Origin: Arthrobacter sp. S41
GTDB lineage: Bacteria > Actinomycetota > Actinomycetes > Actinomycetales > Micrococcaceae
Assembly: GCF_004320535.1 (NCBI RefSeq)
Contig: NZ_SIHY01000001.1
Location: 558,001-622,000 of the forward strand
Direction of reading: 5' to 3'
Length of the DNA stretch: 64,000 bases
Shown: in pieces, positions 45,123 to 54,735 of the stretch
Numbering within the stretch: the first letter of the stretch is position 1
How the letters are laid out: each line of letters opens with the position of its first letter
Program-made: the position numbers and the translations under genes
The notes under the pieces: model-generated
Databases searched by the model: none
The model's input: only the letters and a program-made list of their open reading frames with translations
Told to the model about the DNA's origin: nothing

Positions 45123-45383
45123 TCTAGCTAGCCGGTAGTAGCCCAATTCGTGAAGCCAGATGGTGTGGCGTAAGTCGCTAAATCCCTAGAGGGATCAGGG
45201 ATAAATAGGACACGCATCTGTTGCTTAAGCGATTGTTTCGCCAGACTCGCCGGTTCAAGCTCTACGAATTGTAGAAAGAGTTTTCTTGATACTTCCGCGT
45301 GTTTCCGCGGATGTTGTCCCTATGTGGCGCAAAAAACCTCCGGCAACGCCTTTTTGCATTGGTATCTGAGGGGCATTTAGAGA

Positions 45384-45389
45384 CATAAT
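45384..45389 (+). promoter_or_regulatory. -10 box CATAAT of a leaderless ctaE transcript
   Basis: CATAAT, six-base spacer, GTG. Confidence 0.5.
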
Positions 45390-45395
45390 GTCAGT

Positions 45396-46034
45396 GTGAC
45401 AACTGCGACTCATGCCCCAAATACGACGGCGCCACATGCGCCGAACCGCCCAAACATGGTGTCGGTGGGAACGATGGTGTGGCTCTCCAGCGAGCTCATG
45501 TTCTTCGCCGCCCTCTTCGCCATGTACTTCAGCCTCCGGGCTGCCGCGCCCGAACTCTGGGCGAATGAAACTGCCAAACTCAACGTGCCGTTTGCGCTGG
45601 TTAACACCTTGATTCTGGTGTCCAGCTCATTCTCGTGCCAGCTTGGTGTGTTCCGTGCCGAAGAATTCAAGCCTCGTCGTTCCGGCGGACTGTTTAGCTT
45701 CAAGGAATGGGGAATGATTGAATGGTTCATTCTTACCTTCATCCTTGGTTCCATCTTCGTCTCGGTTCAGGCTTTTGAATACGTCACCCTCGTTCACGAG
45801 GGTGTAGCACTAAACTCGAACTCCTACGCTTCGGCCTTCTACATGACCACCGGATTCCACGGCATTCACGTGACCGGTGGCCTGATTGCTTTCTTGCTGA
45901 TCATTGGTCGTGCAATGTTGGCTAAGAAGTTTGGTCACTTTGAAGCAACGGGTTCCATCGTCGTGTCTTACTACTGGCACTTCGTTGACGTTGTTTGGGT
46001 CGCGCTATTCGCGATCATCTACTTCTTGAAGTAG
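45396..46034 (+). CDS. ctaE: Cytochrome c oxidase subunit III
   Basis: Five-helix subunit of the aa3-type terminal oxidase (212 residues). [22 protein letters not shown], the Glu in [29 protein letters not shown] and the terminal [19 protein letters not shown] are standard subunit III motifs. First gene of ctaE-qcrC-qcrA-qcrB. Probably leaderless GTG start. The other oxidase subunits are encoded on the opposite strand 5 kb away. Confidence 0.95.
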   Translation: MTTATHAPNTTAPHAPNRPNMVSVGTMVWLSSELMFFAALFAMYFSLRAAAPELWANETAKLNVPFALVNTLILVSSSFSCQLGVFRAEEFKPRRSGGLFSFKEWGMIEWFILTFILGSIFVSVQAFEYVTLVHEGVALNSNSYASAFYMTTGFHGIHVTGGLIAFLLIIGRAMLAKKFGHFEATGSIVVSYYWHFVDVVWVALFAIIYFLK

Positions 46035-46110
46035 CAGCTTTTAGTAATAGGTTGCCTCAACAAGAAGTACGGCAACATCACACCTAAGAAACTAAGTGAG
46101 GAACCAGCAA

Positions 46111-46905
46111 GTGAAGGCTCTTTCGAAAAAGCGCCGCCACCCGCTCGCCGCTGTGGCCCTGCTTCTGTTTGGATTGCTGATTACCGGCAGTCTCTACACC
46201 GCAGCAGGAAACATTAGCGAAGCGAAGGCCGCGGAGACCACCGCAGCATCGCAGTCCGATGTTGACTCTGGTCAAAAGCTTTTCGCCGCCAACTGTGCTA
46301 CCTGCCACGGCATGCATGCCGAAGGTTCTGACTCCGGTCCTTCGCTGATCGGCGTAGGCGCGGCGGCTGTTGACTTCCAGGTCGGCACCGGCCGTATGCC
46401 AATGCAGATGCAGGGCCCACAGGCTCAGGCCAAGCCAGCTCAGTTCGACGACAAGCAGATCTCTCAGTTGGCAGCCTATGTTGCCAGCTTGGGTGCAGGT
46501 CCGTCTGTCCCGGATGAAGAGTACCTAGACACCACCGAGGGCGACGCCGCTCACGGTGGAACGGTATTCCGCGTGAACTGCGCAATGTGCCACAACGCTG
46601 CTGCAGCCGGTGGTGCACTGACCCGTGGTAAGTTCGCTCCGACTTTGACGGGCGTAACCGAGAAGCACATCTACGAAGCGATGGCTACCGGCCCACAGAA
46701 CATGCCAGTGTTCAACGACTCCAACATCACCCCAGACGAGAAGCGTGACGTAATCACCTTCCTGAAGACCATTGAAGCTAATGGTTCGGCTGGCGGCGCT
46801 GCGTTGGGTTCCTTGGGCCCGGTTGCTGAAGGCCTGTTCACCTGGACCGCTGGTCTGGGTATCATCATCGCCTTCACCATTTGGTTGACCTCGCGTCCTT
46901 CCTAA
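46111..46905 (+). CDS. qcrC: Di-heme cytochrome c subunit QcrC of the bc1 complex
   Basis: Carries electrons from the Rieske protein directly to the oxidase CuA centre in the actinobacterial supercomplex. An N-terminal signal-anchor (residues 12-32) precedes two cytochrome c domains with heme motifs CATCH (about residue 62) and CAMCH (about 157); a C-terminal membrane helix follows (GLFTWTAGLGIIIAFTIWL). GTG start fixed by GAGG about nine bases upstream and by the usual MKALS N-terminus; a GTG five codons earlier is open. Confidence 0.95.
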   Translation: MKALSKKRRHPLAAVALLLFGLLITGSLYTAAGNISEAKAAETTAASQSDVDSGQKLFAANCATCHGMHAEGSDSGPSLIGVGAAAVDFQVGTGRMPMQMQGPQAQAKPAQFDDKQISQLAAYVASLGAGPSVPDEEYLDTTEGDAAHGGTVFRVNCAMCHNAAAAGGALTRGKFAPTLTGVTEKHIYEAMATGPQNMPVFNDSNITPDEKRDVITFLKTIEANGSAGGAALGSLGPVAEGLFTWTAGLGIIIAFTIWLTSRPS

Positions 46906-46969
46906 AGCGCGGCGCAAGCCGCAACATCACTACGTACATAAATTCCTAACAAAAGGATGAGAGAGAAAC

Positions 46970-48019
46970 ATGGGCGACCATAGTCACGGCAGTCCCGAAA
47001 ACTCGGGCACCGTTGCTAAGGCTGACGATGTAGCTCAGGATCGTTTCCCAGATCCAGGCTTACCACCCCATCGTCCGCGTCTCGCAGATCGCGATCCGCG
47101 CGCAGCCAAGCGACACGAGCGTCAAGTAGCGCTCCTATTTACCATCTCCATCATCGGCACGCTCTTCTTCTTCGTGGCCTACTTCGTCCTGGGCCGCCTA
47201 GGCGAGATGTCCTTCGCTGAACTGCGTGTGCAGAACGCTGCTTTGGGCCTCGGCACTGGCTTCGCGATGCTCGGCATCGGTGTGGGTATTGTCCACTGGG
47301 CAAAGACCCTGATGCCAGATCACGAGCTCATGGAAATGCGCCACGAGATCACCTCTGAGGCTGACCGCCAAGATGCCGTTGAGATCGTAGACACCATCAT
47401 CGAAGAATCCGGTATCAAGCGTCGTCCGCTGATCCGCAACACCCTGATTGGCGCCATCGCTTTGGCTCCAATTCCAGCCGTGTTCATGTTCCGCGACCTG
47501 GACCGTACCGGTAAGACCGCTCACCAGATGATTGACCAGATGCGCCACACCATGTGGGACACCGGCATTCGTCTGACCCGCGATCCATCGGGCACCCCGA
47601 TCAAGGCATCGGATGTTCAGATCGGTTCGGCATTCCACGTTGTACCTGAAGGCATCAACGAGACCGAGAACCCTCTCAATGAGAAGGCTAAGGCCGTTGT
47701 ACTGCTGATGCGTATGGATCCAGCTGAAATGCAGATCTCCGAGGGCCGTGAAGACTGGAACGTTGACGGTATCGTTGCGTACTCCAAGATTTGCACCCAC
47801 GTTGGTTGCCCAATCGCACTGTACGAGCAGCACACGCACCACCTGCTGTGCCCTTGCCACCAGTCGACCTTCGACCTGACTCAGGAATGCAAGGTTGTCT
47901 TCGGACCGGCTGGACACGCTCTACCTCAGCTGCCAATCACTGTTGACGCTGACGGCTACCTGGTTGCACAGAGTGACTTCCACGAGCCTGTTGGCCCAGC
48001 CTACTGGGAGCGTGGCTAA
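46970..48019 (+). CDS. qcrA: Rieske iron-sulfur subunit QcrA
   Basis: 349 residues: a cytosolic N-terminal region, three membrane helices (about 55-75, 90-110, 165-185), then the Rieske domain with CTHVGCPIAL (Cys275, His) and LLCPCHQSTFDL (Cys294, His) binding the [2Fe-2S] cluster. Actinobacterial form, longer than proteobacterial Rieske proteins. Possibly inserted partly by the Tat system encoded in this window. AAAAGGATGAGAGAG precedes the ATG. Two bases separate it from qcrB. Confidence 0.95.
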   Translation: MGDHSHGSPENSGTVAKADDVAQDRFPDPGLPPHRPRLADRDPRAAKRHERQVALLFTISIIGTLFFFVAYFVLGRLGEMSFAELRVQNAALGLGTGFAMLGIGVGIVHWAKTLMPDHELMEMRHEITSEADRQDAVEIVDTIIEESGIKRRPLIRNTLIGAIALAPIPAVFMFRDLDRTGKTAHQMIDQMRHTMWDTGIRLTRDPSGTPIKASDVQIGSAFHVVPEGINETENPLNEKAKAVVLLMRMDPAEMQISEGREDWNVDGIVAYSKICTHVGCPIALYEQHTHHLLCPCHQSTFDLTQECKVVFGPAGHALPQLPITVDADGYLVAQSDFHEPVGPAYWERG

Positions 48020-48021
48020 TC

Positions 48022-49692
48022 ATGAGTGCATCTAACGAATACACCCCAGCGACCACCACCGGTCGTATTGCGAATTTTGTTGATTCCCGCGTTGGTGCCT
48101 CAGGCATCGTCAAGGAATTCGGTCGCAAGATCTTCCCAGATCACTGGTCATTCATGTTCGGTGAAGTGGCAATGTACACCTTCGTACTGTTGCTGCTCTC
48201 GGGTACCTTCCTCACCTTCTTCTTCGATCCATCGATGGCCCACGTTGTCTACGAAGGTTCGTACGTGCCAATGAAGGGCCTTGGAATGTCCACGGCTATG
48301 GCATCCACTATGGACATCTCCTTCGATGTTCGCGGTGGCTTGTTCATGCGTCAGGTACACCACTGGTCGGCATTGCTCTTCGTAGCTTCGCTGTCCGTGC
48401 ACATGCTCCGCGTGTTCTTCACCGGTGCATTCCGTCGCCCACGTGAATTGAACTGGGTTGTTGGTGGCGTTCTGCTGATTATGGGTATGGCCGCTGGTTT
48501 CACCGGTTACTCCCTTCCCGATGATCTGCTTTCCGGTAACGGTCTGCGCATTATCGATGGCGTTATGAAGGCACTGCCAATCGTTGGTACTTACCTGTCG
48601 ATGTTCTTCTTCGGCGGCGAGTTCCCAGGCGAGCATGTCATCCAGCGTCTTTACTCACTGCACATCATGATTGTGCCTGCAGTGATCATCTTGCTGATCG
48701 TCATCCACCTGTTCATGGTTGTGACTCACAAGCACACTCAGTACCCAGGCCCAGGTCGCACCAACGACAACGTTGTTGGCTTCCCAGTTGGTCCGGTTTA
48801 CGCTGCAAAGGCCGGTGGATTCTTCTTCATCGTCTTCGGCATCGTTGCCCTGATCGCTGGCCTGTTCCAGATCAACCCGATTTGGAACTACGGACCATAC
48901 GACCCATCCCCTGTTTCGGCTGGTACCCAGCCTGACTGGTACATCGGTTTTGTTGACGGCGCCCTGCGCTTGATGCCAGGTGTTCTTGGAAACTTCAGCT
49001 TCGAGTGGAACATCCCATTCCCATGGGGTACCAACACTCTGGTTCTTTCGGTTCTGTTGCCTGCACTGGTTCCTGCTGGCGCAATCTTCATGGTGATGTT
49101 CGCATGGCCTTGGATTGAGCGTTGGGTAACCAAGGACAACCGCGAGCACCACTTGCTGGATCGTCCGCGTAACGCTCCGTTCCGTACCGCCATGGGTATG
49201 GCCGGTGTGACCTTGTACAGCGTGATGTGGGCAGCTGCATCCTCTGACTTGATCGCAACGCACTTCCATGTGTCACTGAACGATGTGACCTACTGGTTGC
49301 GTACACTGTTCTTCCTAGGCCCAATCTTCGCCTTCTGGTTGACCCGTCGTATCTGCCTCTCGCTGCAGCGCAAGGATCGTGAGATCGTATTGCACGGCCG
49401 TGAAGCTGGCATCATCCAGATGTCCCCTGAAGGTGCATTCACTGAGAAGCACGAAGAGGTTGACGTGTACAAGCGTTACCTCTTGACCAACTTCGTGGAT
49501 CGCCAGTACATCCCGGCAGAGCCTGACGCCGCTGGCCACGTCTCCGGTTCGGAGAAGCGCCGCGCAATGATCTCGAAGTTCTTCTTCGAAGATCGTGTTG
49601 CTCCTGTTACCCCATCGGAACTGGAAGCAGCACATGCTGCTCACGGTCACCATGAGGTTGAGGGCAACAAAGCAGACTCGATCGAGAAGTAA
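48022..49692 (+). CDS. qcrB: Cytochrome b subunit QcrB
   Basis: Membrane subunit holding both b hemes and the quinol sites. 556 residues with about eight helices. HHWSALLFVASLSVHMLRVF and LHIMIVPAVIILLIVIHLFMV give the bis-His heme ligands; PDDLLSGNGLRI and the Qo-site PNWYIGFVDG-type segment (QPDWYIGFVDGALRL, in place of PEWY) are present. The soluble C-terminal extension of about 120 residues is typical of actinobacteria. The target family of imidazopyridine-type inhibitors in mycobacteria. Ends the operon before a strong terminator. Confidence 0.95.
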   Translation: MSASNEYTPATTTGRIANFVDSRVGASGIVKEFGRKIFPDHWSFMFGEVAMYTFVLLLLSGTFLTFFFDPSMAHVVYEGSYVPMKGLGMSTAMASTMDISFDVRGGLFMRQVHHWSALLFVASLSVHMLRVFFTGAFRRPRELNWVVGGVLLIMGMAAGFTGYSLPDDLLSGNGLRIIDGVMKALPIVGTYLSMFFFGGEFPGEHVIQRLYSLHIMIVPAVIILLIVIHLFMVVTHKHTQYPGPGRTNDNVVGFPVGPVYAAKAGGFFFIVFGIVALIAGLFQINPIWNYGPYDPSPVSAGTQPDWYIGFVDGALRLMPGVLGNFSFEWNIPFPWGTNTLVLSVLLPALVPAGAIFMVMFAWPWIERWVTKDNREHHLLDRPRNAPFRTAMGMAGVTLYSVMWAAASSDLIATHFHVSLNDVTYWLRTLFFLGPIFAFWLTRRICLSLQRKDREIVLHGREAGIIQMSPEGAFTEKHEEVDVYKRYLLTNFVDRQYIPAEPDAAGHVSGSEKRRAMISKFFFEDRVAPVTPSELEAAHAAHGHHEVEGNKADSIEK

Positions 49693-49713
49693 TTCCGACT
49701 CGCGTTAGTCACT

Positions 49714-49754
49714 AAATGAGGGACACACCAAATGGTGTGTCCCTCATTTATTTA
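49714..49754 (+). terminator. Rho-independent terminator of ctaE-qcrCAB
   Basis: Perfect arms AAATGAGGGACACACC/GGTGTGTCCCTCATTT, 4-base loop, then ATTTAA. Confidence 0.9.
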
Positions 49755-50111
49755 ACTCCCAAAGCCACAGCGTCCCCCCTGCGCGCCGGTAACGGGGATG
49801 CATGAGCCACCGGGTGCTTCGGTGTCTGCGCAGGCTCGTGAAGCGGACCAGGGGCGTCTGATGAACTGGTGAAGGCTGACCCACCTGCCTCAACGCGACA
49901 CGGATGCTAATTTCAGGCAGCGAGCAAGTCTGGACCAGGGCAACAGTCCCGATTGGACGTGATGACCAACTCGTCCGTAGTTAGTCTAGGGTGAGCCCGG
50001 GAGCAGGCAGCTGAGCCAGGCAGTTCTCTCAGCGTGACTCCCCCAGCTGATTCATCAAAAGCAGCCCACAGCCTTCTAGCTACGAGACGGGAAAGTTTTA
50101 GAGCAGTGGTG
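49755..50111. other. About 360 bases without a supported gene
   Basis: Lies between the qcr terminator and a GntR gene. No recognisable product in six frames; composition looks similar to its neighbours. It may be a decayed gene or regulatory RNA; nothing decisive is visible. Confidence 0.4.
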
Positions 50112-50894
50112 TCAGTACGCCTCGGTGTAACGCGGCGTACGGGTTCCAACACGCTGTAGCGGTACAAAGAGCTTGTAACGGTCCGAACGGTAGAGCGAGA
50201 CCGAGTAGTCGGCCAGTCGCTCGCCAATATACGCATAGCGGGTGATCTGCAACAGTGGGAAGCCTGGCTCTACGCCCAGCAAATGCGCCTGTGACTTGCT
50301 TGCTGCTGTACTTTCGACCTGATCCTCACCCCACTCCAAAAGGATGCCGTAGCGCTCGTGCAGCGCCTGATACAACTTTGATGGCGGTTCGCCGTCGACA
50401 AAGCCTGGAACTAGATCCGCCGGCATATAGTTTTCGTCCAAACTCATGGGAGTACCGTCGGCCAACAGCAGGCGCTTAAACTGCACCACGGGTGCCCCCT
50501 CCTCAACCATGAGTTGCAGGGCAAGGTTCGGGCTGGACTTGATCTCCGCGAATGCGAGAACGTGAGCATCCGGGACCATGCCACGGCGCATCATGTCTTC
50601 GGAGTAGGAATGCAGCCTGACCCGTAAATCCAGTTTCTCTGGCACAACAAATGTTCCAATGCCAACTACACGCTTGAGCACCTGTTCATCAACTAGGGCA
50701 TCAATAGCTTGCCTGATGGTCTTACGGGCCACCGAAAAGTGTTCACCGAGTTCTCTCTCGGGCGGTAGCTTGTACCCTGGCTTGCAGGCTTCGCGCGCGT
50801 GGGTCCGCAGGATTTCTCTGATCTGCCGGTATTTGCTCTGCTTGCTCTGCGGATCAAGGTGAGCCTCAACTTTCGGCTGTGGTGCATGGCGCAT
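50112..50894 (-). CDS. GntR-family regulator with UTRA effector domain
   Basis: 260 residues, HutC/DasR subfamily. N-terminal winged helix (KYRQIREILRTHAREACKPGYKLPPERELGEHFSVARKTIRQAIDAL) then a UTRA domain (VRLHSYSEDMMRRGMVPDAHVLAF..., ending ITRYAYIGERLADYSVSLYRSDRYKL), which binds phosphosugars such as GlcN-6-P in relatives. AGAAGGG upstream of the ATG. No sugar transport or catabolic genes adjoin it; it sits as an isolated gene between the two halves of the respiratory cluster. Confidence 0.88.
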   Translation of the reverse strand: MRHAPQPKVEAHLDPQSKQSKYRQIREILRTHAREACKPGYKLPPERELGEHFSVARKTIRQAIDALVDEQVLKRVVGIGTFVVPEKLDLRVRLHSYSEDMMRRGMVPDAHVLAFAEIKSSPNLALQLMVEEGAPVVQFKRLLLADGTPMSLDENYMPADLVPGFVDGEPPSKLYQALHERYGILLEWGEDQVESTAASKSQAHLLGVEPGFPLLQITRYAYIGERLADYSVSLYRSDRYKLFVPLQRVGTRTPRYTEAY

Positions 50895-50944
50895 GCTTGA
50901 CCCTTCTATTCGAGCTAAGCCGAGACTGTGGTGTCGACCCTACT

Positions 50945-50994
50945 GATGTTAAAAGACTAATGGGGTGACAAGCAATTGCTTGTCACCCCATTAG
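50945..50994 (-). terminator. Rho-independent terminator of ctaC-ctaD-ctaF
   Basis: Perfect 17-bp arms CTAATGGGGTGACAAGC/GCTTGTCACCCCATTAG, then TCTTTTAAC on the minus strand. Confidence 0.9.
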
Positions 50995-51003
50995 GAGTAC
51001 TGC

Positions 51004-51405
51004 TTAGTGTGCGTGGTCTCCACGGCTGTATTCGTAAACCCAGCCGGTCAAACCTACAATCGACAAACCTGCGCCGATGAAGAAGACCCACCAGCCAACG
51101 GCGATGCCCAAGAAGGCGATCGCTGCGGAACCGGCAAGTACCAGTGGCCACCAGCTCCATGGCGAGAACATTCCGATGTCACCGGCGTTCTCGTGGATCT
51201 CACCATCAACGCGGTCTTCGGGACGAAGCCCGACGCGCTTGGCGGTGAACATCAGGTACCAACCAACCATGGCGGACAGGCCCACGAGCATTAGCAATGC
51301 CATGAACCCAACCCATTCGCTCCAGTTGGTCATGTAGCCGTAAACGACTGCAATAGGGGCGAAGAAGAAAACGCCACCTAGGAAAATCCAGGATTCAACT
51401 TTCAT
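51004..51405 (-). CDS. ctaF: Cytochrome c oxidase subunit IV, actinobacterial type
   Basis: 133 residues with four membrane helices in two pairs: WIFLGGVFFFAPIAVVYGYM, FMALLMLVGLSAMVGWYLMF, WPLVLAGSAAIAFLGIAVGWWVFFIG. The segment RPEDRVDGEIHENAGDIGMFSPWSWWP is the hallmark of the actinobacterial fourth subunit. Two bases separate it from ctaD, so it is co-transcribed. Structural role in the bcc-aa3 supercomplex. Confidence 0.94.
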   Translation of the reverse strand: MKVESWIFLGGVFFFAPIAVVYGYMTNWSEWVGFMALLMLVGLSAMVGWYLMFTAKRVGLRPEDRVDGEIHENAGDIGMFSPWSWWPLVLAGSAAIAFLGIAVGWWVFFIGAGLSIVGLTGWVYEYSRGDHAH

Positions 51406-51407
51406 CG

Positions 51408-53126
51408 TTACAGATCCTTCTGGTCAGCAGGGCCAAAGATCTTTGCAGCCGGCGATTCAGGTGTAACTCGACCGCTCAGTTCCGGGTGGTGCAGGTCCAG
51501 AGCTGGACGCTCTGAACGGATGCGTGGAATCGAGTGGAAGTTGTGACGTGGTGGTGGGCAAGAAGTTGCCCACTCCAGCGAAGCACCAAAGCCCCATGGA
51601 TCGTCTACGTCGATCTTTGCACCATTGCGGAAGGTGGTCCATACGTTCCAGAAGAACGGAATCATGGAGGCACCAAGAATGAATGCAAATACGGTCGAAA
51701 CCTGGTTCATGGTGGTGAAACCATCTTCAGGCATGTAGTCGGCGTAACGACGTGGCATACCCATTACACCCAACCAGTGCTGGATCAGGAAGGTTCCGTG
51801 GAAGCCGATGAACAGCATCCAGAAGTGAATCTTGCCAAGACGCTCGTTGAGCATCTTGCCGGTCCACTTTGGCCACCAGAAGTAGAAGCCAGCGAACATT
51901 GCGAAGACAACGGTACCGAAGACCACGTAGTGGAAGTGTGCCACCACGAAGTACGAGTCAGAAACGTGGAAGTCCAGCGCAGGTGCCGAAAGGATAATAC
52001 CGGTCAAACCACCGAACAAGAAGGTGATCATGAAGCCGATGCTCCACAGCATTGGCGTTTCGAAAGTAATCGAACCGCGCCACAGGGTACCGATCCAGTT
52101 GAAGAACTTCACACCGGTTGGTACAGCGATCAGCATGGTCATGAAACCGAAGAACGGAAGCATTACCGAGCCAGTGACGTACATGTGGTGTGCCCAAACG
52201 GAAACCGACAATGCAGCGATCGAGATGGTCGCGAAGACCAGACCCTTGTAACCGAAGATCGGCTTGCGGCTGAAGACCGGGAAGATCTCAGAGACGATAC
52301 CGAAGAACGGCAGCGCAATGATGTAAACCTCTGGGTGTCCGAAGAACCAGAACAGGTGCTGCCATAGGACTGCACCGCCATTATCAGGATCAAAGATGTG
52401 AGCACCAAAGCGACGATCAGCACCTAAAGCGAACAGCGCAGCTGCCAGCGGTGGGAAGGCCATCAGGACCAGCAATGAAGTGATCAAGGTGTTCCACGAG
52501 AAGATCGACATGCGCCACATGGTCATTCCAGGTGCACGAAGGCAGATGATCGTGGTGATGAAGTTGACGGCACCCAAGATGGTACCGAAGCCCGACAGTG
52601 CTAGACCGAAGACCCAAAGGTCTCCGCCAACGCCTGGCGAGAAGGTGGTGTTCGACAGTGGAGCGTAAGCGAACCAACCGAAGCTTGCTGCACCCTGTGG
52701 GGTGAGGTAGCCGGCCAGCGCGATTGCCGAGCCCATAGCGAAGAACCAGAAAGCCAAAGCGTTCAGACGTGGGAAGGCCACATCTGGGGAACCGATCTGC
52801 AGTGGCATCATGACGTTAGCAAAACCAGCAAACAGCGGGGTTGCGAACATCAGGAGCATGACGGTGCCGTGCATGGTGAACAGCTGGTTGTATTGTTCCT
52901 TGGTCTGCAGGATCTGCATACCTGGCTGGAACAACTCTGCACGAATCAGCAGCGCCATAACGCCACCTACACAGAACAGAATGAACGAGCTGATCAGGTA
53001 CATGTACCCGATCTTCTTGTGGTCAGTCGAAGTAATGTAGTCGACGAAGATGCGACCCTTCGACTTTGGAACCACGGCCGAGGTAACCGACTTGAAGTCG
53101 TCAGAAGCGTATTCAAATGTTGACAT
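51408..53126 (-). CDS. ctaD: Cytochrome c oxidase subunit I
   Basis: Catalytic subunit with low-spin heme a and the heme a3-CuB site; 572 residues, twelve helices. [25 protein letters not shown] (heme a His), [22 protein letters not shown] (CuB His and cross-linked Tyr), WAHHMYVTG (CuB His pair), and [23 protein letters not shown] (heme ligands) are complete. K- and D-channel residues appear conserved. Six bases after ctaC. Confidence 0.96.
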   Translation of the reverse strand: MSTFEYASDDFKSVTSAVVPKSKGRIFVDYITSTDHKKIGYMYLISSFILFCVGGVMALLIRAELFQPGMQILQTKEQYNQLFTMHGTVMLLMFATPLFAGFANVMMPLQIGSPDVAFPRLNALAFWFFAMGSAIALAGYLTPQGAASFGWFAYAPLSNTTFSPGVGGDLWVFGLALSGFGTILGAVNFITTIICLRAPGMTMWRMSIFSWNTLITSLLVLMAFPPLAAALFALGADRRFGAHIFDPDNGGAVLWQHLFWFFGHPEVYIIALPFFGIVSEIFPVFSRKPIFGYKGLVFATISIAALSVSVWAHHMYVTGSVMLPFFGFMTMLIAVPTGVKFFNWIGTLWRGSITFETPMLWSIGFMITFLFGGLTGIILSAPALDFHVSDSYFVVAHFHYVVFGTVVFAMFAGFYFWWPKWTGKMLNERLGKIHFWMLFIGFHGTFLIQHWLGVMGMPRRYADYMPEDGFTTMNQVSTVFAFILGASMIPFFWNVWTTFRNGAKIDVDDPWGFGASLEWATSCPPPRHNFHSIPRIRSERPALDLHHPELSGRVTPESPAAKIFGPADQKDL

Positions 53127-53131
53127 AGCGA

Positions 53132-54055
53132 TTACTCTCCTTCCCCGTGCTCTACAACTTTGCCGTTTACTGCGTCAGGCTGACGGTCGTACTCTTCACC
53201 GATGTGTCCATCGTCCATCTTTGCAAGCTGAGCCTTGAATTCGGACTCGCTTACAACCTTGACGTTGAACAGCATTTCGGAGTGGTACTCACCGCAGAGC
53301 TCGGCGCACTTACCGTCATAGTTACCTTCAACCTGTGGGGTGAGGTAAATATGGTTCGTCTTGCCCGGGATCATATCCAGCTTCTGCAAGAAGGCTGGTA
53401 CCCAGAACGAGTGGATGACGTCGCGGCTGTTCAGATCTAGCTGTACCGACTTGCCAGCTGGCAAGTACAAGGTTGGCAGCTCTTCACGAGCACCTTCTGA
53501 ACCGTCGGTGTGCAGGTGAGCCTGAGTGCCGGTGAAGTGCTTTTCAGATCCCTGGTAGGTGTAGTTGAAGTCCCAAGACCACTGCTTGGCACGAACGTCT
53601 ACGACGAGCTGAGAATCAACCGGCTTGTTGATGCTCTTCTCAAGGGTGTTGTTGAAGCTAAAGAAGACTAGAACAAGGACCAAAGGAATGGCCGTGTAGA
53701 AGATCTCCAGTGGCATGTTGTAGCTCAGCTGACGTGGGTAACCCGTGTCAGTCTTACGGCGGCGGTAGGCGACGATGCACCAGAGCATCAATCCCCAGGT
53801 CAAAACACCGATGACTACCACGGCGATCCACGAGTGAACCCAGAAATCCTGGATTGCACCGGTGTGGTTGGTGGTGTCGCGCTCCACGTTGGGGAGCCAA
53901 CCGCGTTTTGCCTCCGCTGAACATCCCGTCAAAAGCAGTGCGCCAGTGCCGACTAAAGCCAAAACTTTGGCTTTAGCAGACCCGCGACTGCCGGTTCGGT
54001 CTTGCGAACTCACAGACGGCCCTTCCTCTTTGTTGGTGCAGAATGTGGTCTTCAT
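53132..54055 (-). CDS. ctaC: Cytochrome c oxidase subunit II
   Basis: 307 residues. Export signal with lipobox LLTGC, two membrane helices (about 70-95, 115-135) and an outside cupredoxin domain with the binuclear CuA site [12 protein letters not shown] plus an upstream His in [11 protein letters not shown]. An insert [20 protein letters not shown] in the periplasmic domain is typical of actinobacteria and contacts QcrC. ATG with GAGG upstream. First gene of ctaC-ctaD-ctaF. Confidence 0.95.
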   Translation of the reverse strand: MKTTFCTNKEEGPSVSSQDRTGSRGSAKAKVLALVGTGALLLTGCSAEAKRGWLPNVERDTTNHTGAIQDFWVHSWIAVVVIGVLTWGLMLWCIVAYRRRKTDTGYPRQLSYNMPLEIFYTAIPLVLVLVFFSFNNTLEKSINKPVDSQLVVDVRAKQWSWDFNYTYQGSEKHFTGTQAHLHTDGSEGAREELPTLYLPAGKSVQLDLNSRDVIHSFWVPAFLQKLDMIPGKTNHIYLTPQVEGNYDGKCAELCGEYHSEMLFNVKVVSESEFKAQLAKMDDGHIGEEYDRQPDAVNGKVVEHGEGE

Positions 54056-54159
54056 AAGTCACCTCGTGGTTAAACGAGTTGCACAGTGAGGTGGCTCACG
54101 AAGAGGAAACATAGTTTTACTACTTAACGTAGAGCTTACCCTCTCAGGGGTCAGAATGC

Positions 54160-54214
54160 CGAAAAACGCCGCTGTTCTAACGAGAAATTTCTTCAACGTT
54201 TGAACAGCGGCGTT
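54160..54214 (-). terminator. Terminator of erpA
   Basis: Perfect 13-bp arms AACGCCGCTGTTC/GAACAGCGGCGTT with an inner GAAATTTC palindrome, then TTTTTCGG on the minus strand. Confidence 0.8.
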
Positions 54215-54227
54215 AGTTCCCTATGAC

Positions 54228-54602
54228 CTAGTGGAAGGAGTCTCCACAGGCGCAAGAGCCGGAAGCCGTAGGGTTATCGATGGTGAAGCCCTGCTTCGAG
54301 ATAGTGTCCTCGAAGTCAATGGATGCACCAGCAAGGTATGGGACGCTCATCTTGTCTACGATGACTTCTACGCCATCGAAGTTACGCACAGCGTCACCAT
54401 CGAGCATGCGCTCATCAAAGTAGAGCTGGTAGATCAGGCCCGAGCAGCCGCCTGGCTGAACGGCGATGCGCAAACGCAAATCGTCGCGGCCTTCCTGCTC
54501 CAACAATGAGCGCACCTTGTCTGCGGCCACATCGGAAATGTTTACCTCATGGGTTGGCAACTCGGTTGGGTCACCCTTGGTCTGGTCAACAGTTACAGTC
54601 AT
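54228..54602 (-). CDS. erpA: Iron-sulfur cluster insertion protein ErpA (HesB/IscA type)
   Basis: A-type Fe-S carrier of 124 residues. The three cluster Cys are present: GGCSGLIYQLYF and the terminal SGSCACGDSF. VSISDVAADKVRSLLEQEG-like start (here VNISDVAADKV). Likely delivers clusters to targets such as the Rieske protein encoded nearby. GGGAGGAAATC precedes the ATG. Own transcript, upstream of ctaC in the same direction. Confidence 0.93.
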   Translation of the reverse strand: MTVTVDQTKGDPTELPTHEVNISDVAADKVRSLLEQEGRDDLRLRIAVQPGGCSGLIYQLYFDERMLDGDAVRNFDGVEVIVDKMSVPYLAGASIDFEDTISKQGFTIDNPTASGSCACGDSFH

Positions 54603-54735
54603 GATTTCCTCCCATTACTGCTAGTTATGGCTTCAGCTTCAAGGATTGCCCTCAAAGTTCAGCCTCTGCTCTTGGTTCTATCCTACGTCGCAACAGCTAA
54701 GATTTCTCCCCCTGTGTCACTTCGTATGACGCGCC

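Noticed and set aside
47198-47917. 239-residue open frame antisense to qcrA
   Set aside because: Shadow of the Rieske gene; no motif or ribosome-binding site.
48655-49269. 204-residue open frame antisense to qcrB
   Set aside because: Shadow frame with low-complexity His/Asp content; no family resemblance.
49913-50236. 107-residue minus-strand frame overlapping the GntR gene end
   Set aside because: No motif; half of it is out-of-frame GntR sequence. Considered as a decayed gene but unsupported.
51534-52367. 277-residue open frame on the plus strand
   Set aside because: Lies entirely antisense to ctaD, is rich in Glu/His from reverse-complemented codon bias, and has no domain; ctaD is unmistakable.
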